A DNA stretch of 19,332 nt from Lachnospiraceae bacterium UBA6452 (GCA_002441865.1 DJNY01000217.1:1-19332); one strand, 5' to 3'. Positions 7,334 through 15,243 are shown, counted from the first letter of the stretch. The notes: generated by a model from the sequence alone, not told the origin. A program made the numbers and translations.

Positions 7334-8512
7334 TTACTGCAAAATGCCACGGATCCGATCCAGTGCCTCCTGCAGAACCGCTCTCGGACATGCCACATTG
7401 ATACGCTCAAACCCTTCTCCCGTTTTACCGAAGATCTTCCCGCTGTCCAGCCAGAGCCTGGCTTCATAAATGATCTTGTGATCCAGCTCTTCTACGGTAA
7501 GCCCTGTCTGCCTGAAATCAAGCCAGATCAGATAGGTTCCCTGCGTATCGATCATACGGACGCCCGGCAGATTTTCTTCTACATATGCCCTGGCAAAAGC
7601 AATATTCTCTCTGACATAGGTCTTCATCGCGGTATACCATTCATCTCCATGTGCATATGCCGCCTCTGTCGCCACCAGTCCCAGCACACTGAGCTGGCTG
7701 ATCCCTGCCCCATCCATCTCCTTGCGGAATTTCCGGCGTAGTGTCTGATTTGGGATAAAAATATTGGAGATCAGCATACTTGCCAGATTAAAGGTCTTAC
7801 TTGGTGAGGTGCAGGTAACGGAAATGTCTGCAAACTCCTTCTTGATATTTGCAAATACGGTATGTGTTCCTTCCCAGATAAAGTCATTGTGGATCTCATC
7901 ACTGACAACTGTTACCCCATGCTTCACACAGATATCCCCGATCTTTTCCAGTTCTTCTCTTGTCCAGACTCTGCCCACCGGATTATGTGGGCTGCATAAC
8001 AGAAACAGCTTGATCCCATTTGCAATGATCTTCTGCTCAAAATCCGCAAAATCTATCTTGTAGGTTCCATCCTCAGCAAGCACCAGATCGTTGCTGACAA
8101 CCTCTCTGCCATTGTCAGTGATCACCTCGGAAAACGGATAATATACCGGCTGCTGCAGAAGTACTTTATCTCCCGGATCGGTATATGCTTTTACAGCCAT
8201 GGCAAGTGCAAATACAACCCCCGGTGTTTTAATAAGCCATCTTTCCTGTGGTTCCCAGTCATGATGTCTTACCATCCAGTCTCTGATGATCTCAAAATAT
8301 GGTGTCTGCACCTCACTGTATCCAAAGATGCCTTCTTTGACACGCTCTGTCAGCGCATCCTCTATATAGGACGATGTCTCGAAATCCATATCCGCCACCC
8401 AGAGCGGCAATACATCTTCCGGCATACCACGTTTTACGGCAAAATCATATTTTAAACATCTTGTATTTTTTCTGTTAATGATCCGGTCAAAATCCAAATT
8501 TCTCTCTGCCAT
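7334..8512 (-). CDS. patB: MalY/PatB-family PLP-dependent C-S lyase (cystathionine beta-lyase)
   Basis: This 392-residue fold-type-I aminotransferase-like enzyme splits C-S bonds. The family converts cystathionine to homocysteine, pyruvate and ammonia, or cysteine to sulfide. Visible motifs are the N-terminal LPLWVADMDFETS (about 35-47) that marks MalY/PatB, SPHNPVGRVW around Asn177, SDEIHNDF with the cofactor-binding Asp205, and SPSKTFNLASM with the Schiff-base Lys239. The ATG at 8512 has AGGAG 7 bases upstream. Together with the MetB-like gene upstream it could complete transsulfuration from cysteine to methionine, but a terminator separates them, so control is probably separate. A role as a plain cysteine desulfhydrase, or a MalY-like regulatory side role, cannot be excluded. 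Confidence 0.88.
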   Translation of the reverse strand: MAERNLDFDRIINRKNTRCLKYDFAVKRGMPEDVLPLWVADMDFETSSYIEDALTERVKEGIFGYSEVQTPYFEIIRDWMVRHHDWEPQERWLIKTPGVVFALAMAVKAYTDPGDKVLLQQPVYYPFSEVITDNGREVVSNDLVLAEDGTYKIDFADFEQKIIANGIKLFLLCSPHNPVGRVWTREELEKIGDICVKHGVTVVSDEIHNDFIWEGTHTVFANIKKEFADISVTCTSPSKTFNLASMLISNIFIPNQTLRRKFRKEMDGAGISQLSVLGLVATEAAYAHGDEWYTAMKTYVRENIAFARAYVEENLPGVRMIDTQGTYLIWLDFRQTGLTVEELDHKIIYEARLWLDSGKIFGKTGEGFERINVACPRAVLQEALDRIRGILQ

Positions 8513-8983
8513 GTTTTGTCTCCTGTTTTCTTCTCTTTTTCATTCCGTATCTGCCAACTGTTGTTATGCTCTTTTCGTGCACTGTATTTGGCTTCTGCTT
8601 CTGAATTCCCATTTTCCATGCACTGTTACCAGTTCCTGCTTTTATGTGCCAGCACTTTTTATTCATTTTTAGCTGCTTTTTATATATTTTCTTTCTAAAT
8701 TATCATGAGTTTCCTTACTTTTCATCCATATTTTGGTGTTTCACTGATTTTATATGAACTGTACTTTAGAGTATTTCAGAGACTTCGTCCAAAGTAGACA
8801 ATGTTGAGCTTTATGTATGAAAATTAGCAACTATATTGATTCACATAGCTGTCAAATCTATCTTGATCATGAAATATTTCGTCCATTTTATGAAATAATT
8901 TGCCAAAAAGATGAATTCTTTAGTCACATCATAAATTTGCTTCGTCCCAATTTAGAAATAATGTTCCAAAAGACGAATTTTCC
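8513..8983. other. AT-rich spacer upstream of patB, no convincing gene
   Basis: No gene is supported here. The part nearest patB holds its ribosome binding site and a purine-rich leader on the minus strand. On the minus strand there is a perfect TTGACA at 8850-8855, but the nearest TATAGT (8830-8835) is only 14 bp away, so the promoter is uncertain. A 65-codon plus-strand frame (8817-9014) has no ribosome binding site and runs into the terminator, so I do not call it. The rest carries the degenerate repeats listed separately. Confidence 0.5.
8784..8979. repeat. Degenerate repeat cluster around TTCGTCC
   Basis: TTCGTCC occurs at 8784-8790, 8878-8884 and 8941-8947. The last two begin about 39-bp units (8878-8917 and 8941-8979) that align along most of their length and share the core GAAATAAT. 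Each unit closes with GATGAATT or GACGAATT, so each is also an inverted repeat (TTCGTC with GACGAA). They could be regulator sites, decayed copies of a small element, or part of an RNA structure. Confidence 0.5.
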
Positions 8984-9032
8984 AAAAAAGCGGGAGAATT
9001 TTACCACAATATAACCATTACTATCCTCCCGC
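8984..9032 (-). terminator. Rho-independent terminator after the MetB-like gene
   Basis: On the minus strand GCGGGAG (9026-9032) pairs with CTCCCGC (8990-8996), followed immediately by six T residues (8984-8989). The loop is long (29 bases). A 12-bp palindrome TGCTCTAGAGCA lies just before it at 9037-9048. The stem begins about 55 bases past the stop codon at 9088. Confidence 0.75.
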
Positions 9033-9087
9033 CAGTTGCTCTAGAGCAGCAAAATTCTGCAAACATCTGCCTGTATCAATTATATAA

Positions 9088-10239
9088 TCAGCTAAGCTCT
9101 GCAAACACCTGCGTCAGCTCTGCGATCAGATCCTGGGCATCTTCGATACCAACGGAAAGCCGCAGCGTACAATCTGTAATGCCGTTCCTCTCTCTGATCT
9201 CCTGCGGCACATCTGCGTGCGTCTGCGTTGTCGGATAAGTCAAAAGTGTTTCCACGCCGCCCAGACTTTCCGCAAATTTGATCATACGTACTTTTTCAAG
9301 GATTTCAAATGCATGCTCTTTGCTATCCACATAAAATGTCAGCATAGAGCCAAAGCCTCTTGCCTGTTTTTTCATGATCTCATATCCCGGATGCTCAGGC
9401 AGTCCCGGATAGATGACCTTTGTCACAGCAGGCTGCGTTTTCAGCCAGTTTGCGATCTCAAGTGCGTTTTTCTGTGCCCGCTCCATACGGATGCCCAGTG
9501 TTTTGATGCCACGCAGGATCAGCCAGCTGTCAAACGGTGCCAGTCCCGCACCTGTCGTTTTGATCAGGAAACGAAGCCGTTCACTGACTTCTTCCCTGTT
9601 CGTCACAAGAAAGCCTGCCAGTGTATCATTGTGTCCGCCTAAAAACTTTGTTCCGCTGTGTACCACAATATCTGCGCCCAGAGTCAATGGATTCTGGAAA
9701 TACGGTGACAAAAATGTGTTGTCCACGATCAACAGAAGATTGTGTCTTTTTGCAATTTCGGAAAGCTTTCTGATGTCCGCTACATTCATCATCGGATTGG
9801 TCGGTGTTTCGATGTAAATTGCCTTAGTCTCTTCTTTTACAAAGCTTTCAATATCATCCTGATAGCTATCCACTGCCGAAAATGTGATTCCGTTTTTCCG
9901 GGATACATTGCGAAACAGCCGGATGCTTCCGCCGTACAGATCACTGTCCACGATCAGATGATCGCCCGGCTTGAAAAGTTCCATCAAAAGAGTGATCGCT
10001 GCCATTCCGGTAGAAAGTGCAAGTGCATCACAGCCCTGCTCCAGAGAAGCCACAATCTTTTCCAGATGCTCCTTCGTTGGATTCTGCAGTCTGCTGTAAT
10101 CAAAACCTGTGCTCTGTCCTACACCCGGATGTGCATAGGTTGCTGTCTGGTAGATCGGATAGCTGATCGCACCATAATTTTCTGTCTTTCCTTCTGTCTC
10201 CTCCAGATGGAGACATCGTGTGTTGATTCCTCTTTCCAT
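9088..10239 (-). CDS. Cys/Met-metabolism PLP enzyme (cystathionine gamma-synthase/gamma-lyase family)
   Basis: This 383-residue gamma-family transsulfuration enzyme starts at the ATG at 10239, which has AGGAG 7 bases upstream; an in-frame extension to 10326 lacks such a site. Seen motifs are YSRLQNPT (Tyr48/Arg50, phosphate contacts from the neighbouring subunit), STGMAA (about 76-81), ETPTNPMMN, VDNTF with the cofactor Asp173, and HSGTKFLGGHND with the Schiff-base Lys198. The family includes MetB (O-acyl-homoserine plus cysteine to cystathionine), MccB/CGL (cystathionine to cysteine) and direct sulfhydrylases, and sequence alone does not separate these safely. The presence of a beta-lyase gene downstream slightly favours the MetB direction. 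It has its own leader with palindromes and ends at a terminator, so it is probably monocistronic. Confidence 0.88.
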   Translation of the reverse strand: MERGINTRCLHLEETEGKTENYGAISYPIYQTATYAHPGVGQSTGFDYSRLQNPTKEHLEKIVASLEQGCDALALSTGMAAITLLMELFKPGDHLIVDSDLYGGSIRLFRNVSRKNGITFSAVDSYQDDIESFVKEETKAIYIETPTNPMMNVADIRKLSEIAKRHNLLLIVDNTFLSPYFQNPLTLGADIVVHSGTKFLGGHNDTLAGFLVTNREEVSERLRFLIKTTGAGLAPFDSWLILRGIKTLGIRMERAQKNALEIANWLKTQPAVTKVIYPGLPEHPGYEIMKKQARGFGSMLTFYVDSKEHAFEILEKVRMIKFAESLGGVETLLTYPTTQTHADVPQEIRERNGITDCTLRLSVGIEDAQDLIAELTQVFAELS

Positions 10240-10572
10240 GTCGTCTCTCCTGCCTTTTCGTATCTGTTCTGCTATCAAATTATTCCTATCTTCTATGAGA
10301 TCATAATTATGAAGTACTTTATCCAAACTATGGCTCTCTAACTTTTTCTCTTCATGTTTTCCTCTTTGATTTTTTATATTTTTCTTTTTATATATTGTCT
10401 TAATTACATACTATTACAGTTTAGCATACTGTTTTGATAGGAATAATATATTTTGTAAGATATAGCTAGTTTATCATACTAATCCGTTATTGCATAATGC
10501 AGGAAGATTATAATCTGTTATAGTCTTTATCTATAGCCACGATTTATAGGACATATTCTATAAGACATAATA
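10240..10572. other. Long leader/promoter region of the MetB-like gene
   Basis: This is 333 AT-rich bases between the GH43 terminator and the MetB-like start. It holds twin palindromes (10416-10432 and 10466-10482) and a possible 5-codon reading frame (10338-10355, minus). I see no clean sigma-A promoter pair, no T-box or SAM-riboswitch hallmark that I can recognise, and no credible gene. Confidence 0.5.
10416..10482. promoter_or_regulatory. Twin palindromic operator-like sites
   Basis: ACAGT-TTAGCAT-ACTGT (10416-10432, perfect 5-bp arms) and CTAGT-TTATCAT-ACTAA (10466-10482, near-perfect arms) agree at 12 of 17 positions and are 50 bp apart centre to centre. A further CATACT half-site lies at 10407-10412. 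The arrangement suggests a dimeric regulator binding two sites on one DNA face upstream of the sulfur gene; the regulator is not in this window. Confidence 0.5.
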
Positions 10573-10628
10573 AAACGCCGGAATGACATCTACGCTATCG
10601 ATTGCGTGTAGATATCATTCCGGCGTTT
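10573..10628 (-). terminator. Strong hairpin terminator of the GPH/GH5/GH43 operon
   Basis: AAACGCCGGAATG (10573 onward) and its complement (ending 10628) form arms of about 21 bp with a single G-T type mismatch and a 14-base loop. On the minus strand the stem is followed by TTTTATTAT. It begins about 48 bases after the GH43 stop. The stem is unusually long for a simple terminator. Confidence 0.85.
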
Positions 10629-10676
10629 ATCTATATGCTACCTATCTTATATATTCCCAGCAGTTCATTGTCATTC

Positions 10677-12323
10677 TCAATCTACCGGCTTACTTTCATC
10701 TGCCTCATAATCAAAGAAATCAAAATCTGCATAATGGCTATGCTTCATACGGTCTGCACAGGTCAGTCCGACAAAGGCACCTGTAAATTCGCCGTATTTG
10801 CAGTACTCATCGGAATACTTTGTTGTATCGAATACTTTACCGATCTTCTCAAAGTGTTCTCCGTCATAGCCCCACTCAAACCAGGACTGACGGCCTCTGA
10901 TACAGAGTCTTAAATAAACCTCTCTGTCATCAACGGGAATTCTGGTATTTAAAAATTCTTCCTTTTCTCCATTGTCAAGCTGGATGATAGAAAGTGCACT
11001 CTGTCCGAGTGTTTCACTGTAGTACTTTCTGAGGTTTACATAATTCATATTGTCGTAGTACAGGATCAGACCGGCGCTGTGCTGATGGATCTCCGGCTTG
11101 AAATCCATTTTTGTTGTGATCGTAGCATAGACACTTGTCAGTTTTCTGGCAAGAATGCTGACTTTATTTAAAGAAGTTCTCGCTTCCTGTCCGCGGATGC
11201 GCACATAGCCCGGACGTGCTTTTACATCTGCAAAGCTCTGTGGCATGATCCTTGGTGCGTAGTACCAGTTACCCAGCTCTTCCCCGTCAAAATCATCGAA
11301 GGATGGAACCTGCGGCAGTTTCACTTCCGGCAGATTGGCTTCTTCGACTTCCATCTTGGCAAAATTGCTGCCATCTGCCATACGCAGCCAGCCATCTTCT
11401 GTCCACATCATTTTCTGGATCGCAGTTTCTCTGCCGAGTGTACAGCGAAGCTCCGGTACAAAAGGTCTTGCACATAAATGCATCAGATATACTTCACCGT
11501 TCTGTGTTTCCACATAGCTGCCATGTCCTGATTTCTGCAGAATGGAATCCGGATTAAAGTATTTTGGTTTTAAGTGATCCGGGTCGTGACGTTCATTGGA
11601 TTCATTTGGAGAGGATGTCACAATCGGGTTCTTTGGATCTCTTTCATAAGGTCCCCAGACATTTTTGGAACGTCCCATCGTCACACAATGATTATATCCG
11701 GTTCCACCTTCTGCACACATAATATAGTAATAGCCACCGCGTTTGGTCAGATGAGGGGCTTCAATACAGCCTCTGTCTGTACCGCCGCGCCACATTGGCC
11801 GGGGGTAACCAACGATCTCTTTTTTCACAGGATCATATTCTACAATACTGATAAATCCCGGTTTTTCATAGCCTGCACGTGTTTCCCATTCCAATGACAC
11901 AACATATTTCTTTCCGTCATCATCATGGAACATGGAAGCATCAAAGCCTGAAGAATGCAGGTATACAGGCTTACTCCATGGTCCCTTGATATCCTTTGCT
12001 GTGATCACAAAGTTGTCTACATCAAAGTATCTGGCATTCATGGAATTCATAACGCCGTATACTACATAAAATAAATCCTCTTCCTTGCAGTAGGTCAGGC
12101 AAGGTGCCCAGATTCCCTTTGCGGAAGGGAGTTTTTTCAGATCTACCTCTTTGTCATCTGTCAGTACATGTGTATATAATTCCCAGTTTTTCAGATCTTT
12201 GGAATGGTAGATTGGAATGCCCGGGAACCACTCAAAAGAAGAAACTGCTGCATAATAATCATCGCCTTTTCTGCATACGCAGGGATCAGGATTAAACCCT
12301 TTAAAAATTGGATTCTGAATCAT
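10677..12323 (-). CDS. xynB: GH43 beta-xylosidase (XynB-type), intracellular
   Basis: This 548-residue glycoside hydrolase family 43 enzyme should release xylose (possibly arabinose) from the ends of short xylo-oligosaccharides. The start is the ATG at 12323 (MIQNPIFKGFNPDP), with GGAGA about 7 bases upstream. The N-terminal five-bladed propeller carries the catalytic triad: general base Asp13 in NPDPC, the pKa-tuning Asp128 in GFDASMF, and the general acid Glu188 in CIEAPHL. A C-terminal beta-sandwich (from about residue 325, starting FDDFDGEELGNWYY) is typical of XynB-type GH43 enzymes and completes the active site. There is no signal peptide, so it acts in the cytosol after import. It is third in the operon behind the symporter and GH5 genes and is followed by a strong terminator. 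Confidence 0.9.
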   Translation of the reverse strand: MIQNPIFKGFNPDPCVCRKGDDYYAAVSSFEWFPGIPIYHSKDLKNWELYTHVLTDDKEVDLKKLPSAKGIWAPCLTYCKEEDLFYVVYGVMNSMNARYFDVDNFVITAKDIKGPWSKPVYLHSSGFDASMFHDDDGKKYVVSLEWETRAGYEKPGFISIVEYDPVKKEIVGYPRPMWRGGTDRGCIEAPHLTKRGGYYYIMCAEGGTGYNHCVTMGRSKNVWGPYERDPKNPIVTSSPNESNERHDPDHLKPKYFNPDSILQKSGHGSYVETQNGEVYLMHLCARPFVPELRCTLGRETAIQKMMWTEDGWLRMADGSNFAKMEVEEANLPEVKLPQVPSFDDFDGEELGNWYYAPRIMPQSFADVKARPGYVRIRGQEARTSLNKVSILARKLTSVYATITTKMDFKPEIHQHSAGLILYYDNMNYVNLRKYYSETLGQSALSIIQLDNGEKEEFLNTRIPVDDREVYLRLCIRGRQSWFEWGYDGEHFEKIGKVFDTTKYSDEYCKYGEFTGAFVGLTCADRMKHSHYADFDFFDYEADESKPVD

Positions 12324-12379
12324 ATTTTTCTCTCCGTTTCTCATTTATACTCATCTGTCGATTTATCTGTTACAGCTAA

Positions 12380-13549
12380 CTATCTATTTGTTGGGAACCA
12401 TCCGAAATCAACACATCTGCCAAGATCCCAGCTGTCCCAGCCGATCCAGCCCGGTTCATTGACCGTATCCACTAAAAGCTTATAGCTCCAGTAGAAATAA
12501 CCGCTACCTTTTTTCCAGGCATCAAGTTGTGCATTGGCAACTGCCTGATAGATTTCCTTTTTCTGCTCCGGTGAAAAGCTTTCCTGTGCGGTTCCTTCCA
12601 TACCGTTTAATACGGACTGTCCGCCCTTTGTATCACAGCCGCAGGCAAGGGAGTTAAATAAACACCATTCGCCGCAGACAACCGGAAAATACTGCTCCAT
12701 TTCTTCGATCATCTTTGCATATTTTGTCTGTACATATTCCACATAGCCTTCCACGGTCTGCGGGCAGCCGTCCATTTCTGCCATCATGAGATACTGGTGG
12801 GTATCCAGTACAACATTCTGATATTCGTCTTCCTGCATGAAATCCTTCCATGCCATCAGGTCAAATCCATCATGGATCACCACATATTTTTCCGGTGCAA
12901 GATGTGCTCTCATGCTGGCATATGCTTTTTTATAAAACTCTCTCAAAAATGCCATGCTGATCGGTGCTGTGCCCTTTGCCATCTCTGGATCTACAGCCGG
13001 ATAACGCTTTGTGATATCAAAGGACTCCCATGCTGCTTCTGTCAGAGGCTCGTTGATCACTTCAATGCCCCAAAGACCTTTTCTGGTGCCATATCTTTCA
13101 GAAAGACGCTCTAAGACAGTCAGTGTAAATTCTACTTCGTCCGGACACTGTGCCCATCTGCAGACACCGCAGATTCCGCCATTGTCGAATCCGTTCTGTC
13201 CCATCGGCGCCGTATGCAGATCGATCAGGATCTGAAGATCGTACTTTTCAGCCCAGGCAAATGCTTTGTCCAGCTCCTTTATACAACCGATAAACGGTTC
13301 TCTGTCTCCAAAGATAAAATATGGTACAGGAATACGGATCACTTCCATACCCATCCGTTTGATCGTTACAAAATCACGTTCTGAGATATATTCTGCACGA
13401 TGCATCTGAATTCTTGCTTCATAGACTTCCCTGGAAAGCTGACGTGGCAGATAGTATTCATCCTCTGCTGTTGTACCTGCGAATACTGCAGGACTCATCC
13501 ATTTTTCAAGTACCAGCCAGTTTCCTAAATTCACACCCTTGATATACAT
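12380..13549 (-). CDS. GH5-family (cellulase family A) glycosidase, intracellular
   Basis: This is a 389-residue TIM-barrel glycoside hydrolase of family 5 (BglC/COG2730-like). The N-terminus KGVNLGNWLVLEKWM resembles the exo-beta-1,3-glucanase branch. Key residues are Arg72 in IRIPVPYF, the LIDLHTAPMGQNG segment, the acid/base Glu167 in VINEP, His251/Tyr253 in THQY, and the nucleophile Glu294 in CGEW. There is no signal peptide. The ATG at 13549 has AAAGGA 8 bases upstream. It sits 90 bases after the symporter and 56 bases before GH43, with an intercistronic hairpin before it. The likely substrate is an imported oligosaccharide; xylan- or beta-glucan-derived linkages are both possible. Cysteine-rich loops (GGICGVCRWAQC) are unusual for the family and fit an anaerobic cytosol. 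Confidence 0.85.
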   Translation of the reverse strand: MYIKGVNLGNWLVLEKWMSPAVFAGTTAEDEYYLPRQLSREVYEARIQMHRAEYISERDFVTIKRMGMEVIRIPVPYFIFGDREPFIGCIKELDKAFAWAEKYDLQILIDLHTAPMGQNGFDNGGICGVCRWAQCPDEVEFTLTVLERLSERYGTRKGLWGIEVINEPLTEAAWESFDITKRYPAVDPEMAKGTAPISMAFLREFYKKAYASMRAHLAPEKYVVIHDGFDLMAWKDFMQEDEYQNVVLDTHQYLMMAEMDGCPQTVEGYVEYVQTKYAKMIEEMEQYFPVVCGEWCLFNSLACGCDTKGGQSVLNGMEGTAQESFSPEQKKEIYQAVANAQLDAWKKGSGYFYWSYKLLVDTVNEPGWIGWDSWDLGRCVDFGWFPTNR

Positions 13550-13590
13550 ACTGTTCTTCCTTTCTGCTTTTCTTTGCCATTTTCTATATT

Positions 13591-13618
13591 GCCCCGGTCA
13601 GCTTGCCGCTGCCGGGGC
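13591..13618. promoter_or_regulatory. Intercistronic GC-rich hairpin between symporter and GH5
   Basis: GCCCCGG (13591-13597) pairs with CCGGGGC (13612-13618) and CAGC with GCTG, with one bulged base and a 5-base loop. No T-run follows on the minus strand. It therefore looks like an mRNA-stabilising or processing stem that tunes relative expression within the operon, rather than a true terminator. Confidence 0.6.
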
Positions 13619-13639
13619 TTGTTTCATTTATCGTTTCTG

Positions 13640-15007
13640 TTATTTTGCTGCTCTGGCTTTCAGATCTGCAATGATCTGGTCGAATTCTTTATCAAGCTGC
13701 CAGAACTTCATGATGATCAGACCGATCAAATATACTGCGATTGGGATCCATACGAAGCTGATACGGATAGAAGCCAGTGCGGAAGCTGTCTGGGATGCTG
13801 CATCTCCCACATAACCACCGATCTCCAGGATCAGACCAAGGAGTGCGGAACCAAGTCCGTTACCGATCTTATAACCGAAGCTGCAGGCACTGTTTACAAG
13901 ACCCTCTGTACGATAGCCTGTTTTCCATTCGCCGTAATCGATCGTGTCAGATACCATTGCCCACATGGTTGCACCGCCGCAGGCATTACCGATACCTCTT
14001 ACGATACTGGATGCTACGATCATTGGCATTGCACCGCCGGAGAAGTTCAGCATCAGCATACCGATGATGTCAAGTACCAGTCCGAGGGAGAATACGTTTC
14101 TCTTACCGAATTTCTTAACGAGCATTGCAATAAAGAACATGGCAAGGATCTGTACCACATTGAAGATACCATTAATTGTACTGACTAAGTTTCTGTCTCC
14201 TAAAATGTCTTTTGCGTAGTAAACAGTAGAACCACCGTTTACAGAGTACATTAAGAAGAAAAGAGCAAGCATGCATGTCATCATGATCCAGTATTTATTT
14301 TTGAATAAAGCTTTCAGACCTTCCTTGAAAGGAACATCAACGGCCTGTCCGTTCTCATCATGTGCTGCTGCTTTTACACGTTCTTTTGTACCAAAGAAGG
14401 TGAAAAGGAATGCGATCACTGCTAACAGACCAAGTACACAGAATGCCTTTGTCCAGGCTGATACATTATCACCAAAGAACTCTACCAGTGGAAGTGTTAC
14501 TGTATTGATGATCAGTGTTCCGGCAGTTGCCAGCAGGTTACGGAAAATGCTCAGTACAGATCTTTCATATGGGTCCTGTGTCATCAGAGCATTTAAAGAT
14601 GAATAAGGTACGTTGATTGCTGTATATACAACTGTTGATGTCAGGTTGTATGTTACGAAGATGTAAACCAGCTTTGCTGTCTGTCCCCAGGATGCTGGAA
14701 CAGAGAACAGAAGCACACCACATACCGCAAACGGAATACACATACGCAGGATCCAAGGTCTTGCTTTACCGAATCTGGATTTTGTTCTGTCTACGATAAC
14801 ACCCATGATAATATCGCTGATACCGTCGAAGATCCTTGATACCATCATGATCGTACCAACTGCCAGTGCACTTACCCCTGCATAATCCGTGTAGTAGAAT
14901 AATAAGAATGCGGACATCGCTGTGTAGATGATATTACAGCCGAAATCGCCGCAGCCATAAGAAAATCGTTCTAAAATCTGCTTAAAGGTCAATTTACTCT
15001 TTCCCAT
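13640..15007 (-). CDS. GPH-family (MelB/XynP-type) sugar:cation symporter
   Basis: This is a 455-residue major-facilitator protein with about twelve membrane helices. The first helices carry the GPH signature: SYGCGDFGCNIIYTAMSAF in helix 1, then DGISDIIMGVIVDRTKSRFGKARPW around the loop 2-3. The second half has GNACGGATMWAMVSDTIDYGEWKTG, another GPH hallmark. Members use Na+ or H+ to import glycosides such as melibiose, xylosides and glucuronides. The ATG at 15007 has AGGAG 9 bases before it. It is the first gene of the operon with GH5 and GH43, so a beta-linked oligosaccharide is the expected cargo. A cre site and promoter lie upstream, and an AraC regulator is divergent. Confidence 0.92.
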   Translation of the reverse strand: MGKSKLTFKQILERFSYGCGDFGCNIIYTAMSAFLLFYYTDYAGVSALAVGTIMMVSRIFDGISDIIMGVIVDRTKSRFGKARPWILRMCIPFAVCGVLLFSVPASWGQTAKLVYIFVTYNLTSTVVYTAINVPYSSLNALMTQDPYERSVLSIFRNLLATAGTLIINTVTLPLVEFFGDNVSAWTKAFCVLGLLAVIAFLFTFFGTKERVKAAAHDENGQAVDVPFKEGLKALFKNKYWIMMTCMLALFFLMYSVNGGSTVYYAKDILGDRNLVSTINGIFNVVQILAMFFIAMLVKKFGKRNVFSLGLVLDIIGMLMLNFSGGAMPMIVASSIVRGIGNACGGATMWAMVSDTIDYGEWKTGYRTEGLVNSACSFGYKIGNGLGSALLGLILEIGGYVGDAASQTASALASIRISFVWIPIAVYLIGLIIMKFWQLDKEFDQIIADLKARAAK

Positions 15008-15107
15008 TTTGTAGCTCTCCTCTTTTATATTCCATCTTTTTCATGCAGAAGATCATTATTTTTTCTGCAAAGACGTATTTCCTTGTTATTATCGCTTAAT
15101 AAATAGT

Positions 15108-15121
15108 TGTTTGCGCTCACA
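15108..15121. promoter_or_regulatory. Catabolite-responsive element (cre, CcpA site)
   Basis: TGTTTGCGCTCACA fits the Firmicutes cre consensus TGWNANCGNTNWCA with one mismatch. It lies just downstream of the proposed symporter-operon promoter (about +15 to +28), a position typical for CcpA repression when a preferred sugar is present. Confidence 0.65.
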
Positions 15122-15142
15122 TCTATCTTTGTTTGTAAGCTC

Positions 15143-15171
15143 ATTTTACTATGGTCTTTGTCATATGTTTA
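15143..15171 (-). promoter_or_regulatory. Candidate promoter of the symporter/GH5/GH43 operon
   Basis: On the minus strand, -35 TAAACA (15166-15171) and -10 TAAAAT (15143-15148) are separated by 17 bp. The weak -35 fits an AraC-activated promoter. The predicted leader is about 130 bases long and includes the cre site and an inverted repeat (TGCAGAA at 15044-15050 with TTCTGCA at 15063-15069). Confidence 0.45.
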
Positions 15172-15214
15172 GTATCTATACTCACTGAAAAATAGGTCGA
15201 TATTCTCTTTTTCA

Positions 15215-15243
15215 TTGAATCCTGTCCAACTGTGTGATATGAT
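15215..15243 (+). promoter_or_regulatory. Candidate araC promoter
   Basis: -35 TTGAAT (15215-15220) and -10 TATGAT (15238-15243) have a 17-bp spacer. AAAGGTGG at 15299-15306 serves as the ribosome binding site, 10 bases before the ATG at 15317. Confidence 0.5.

Noticed and set aside
8817..9014. A 65-codon plus-strand frame in the spacer
   Set aside because: It has no ribosome binding site, reads through the degenerate repeats and the terminator stem, and has no recognisable domain.
8984..9032. Riboswitch in front of patB
   Set aside because: The GCGGGAG stem with six T residues is simply placed as the terminator of the upstream gene, and I could not find T-box or S-box sequence hallmarks around it.
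10240..10326. N-terminal extension of the MetB-like protein
   Set aside because: The extra 29 residues do not resemble the family, and AGGAG directly precedes the internal ATG at 10239.
13574..14188. A 204-codon plus-strand frame opposite the symporter and its 3' gap
   Set aside because: It is a shadow of the symporter gene on the other strand: no start site and a low-complexity Cys/His/Asp composition.
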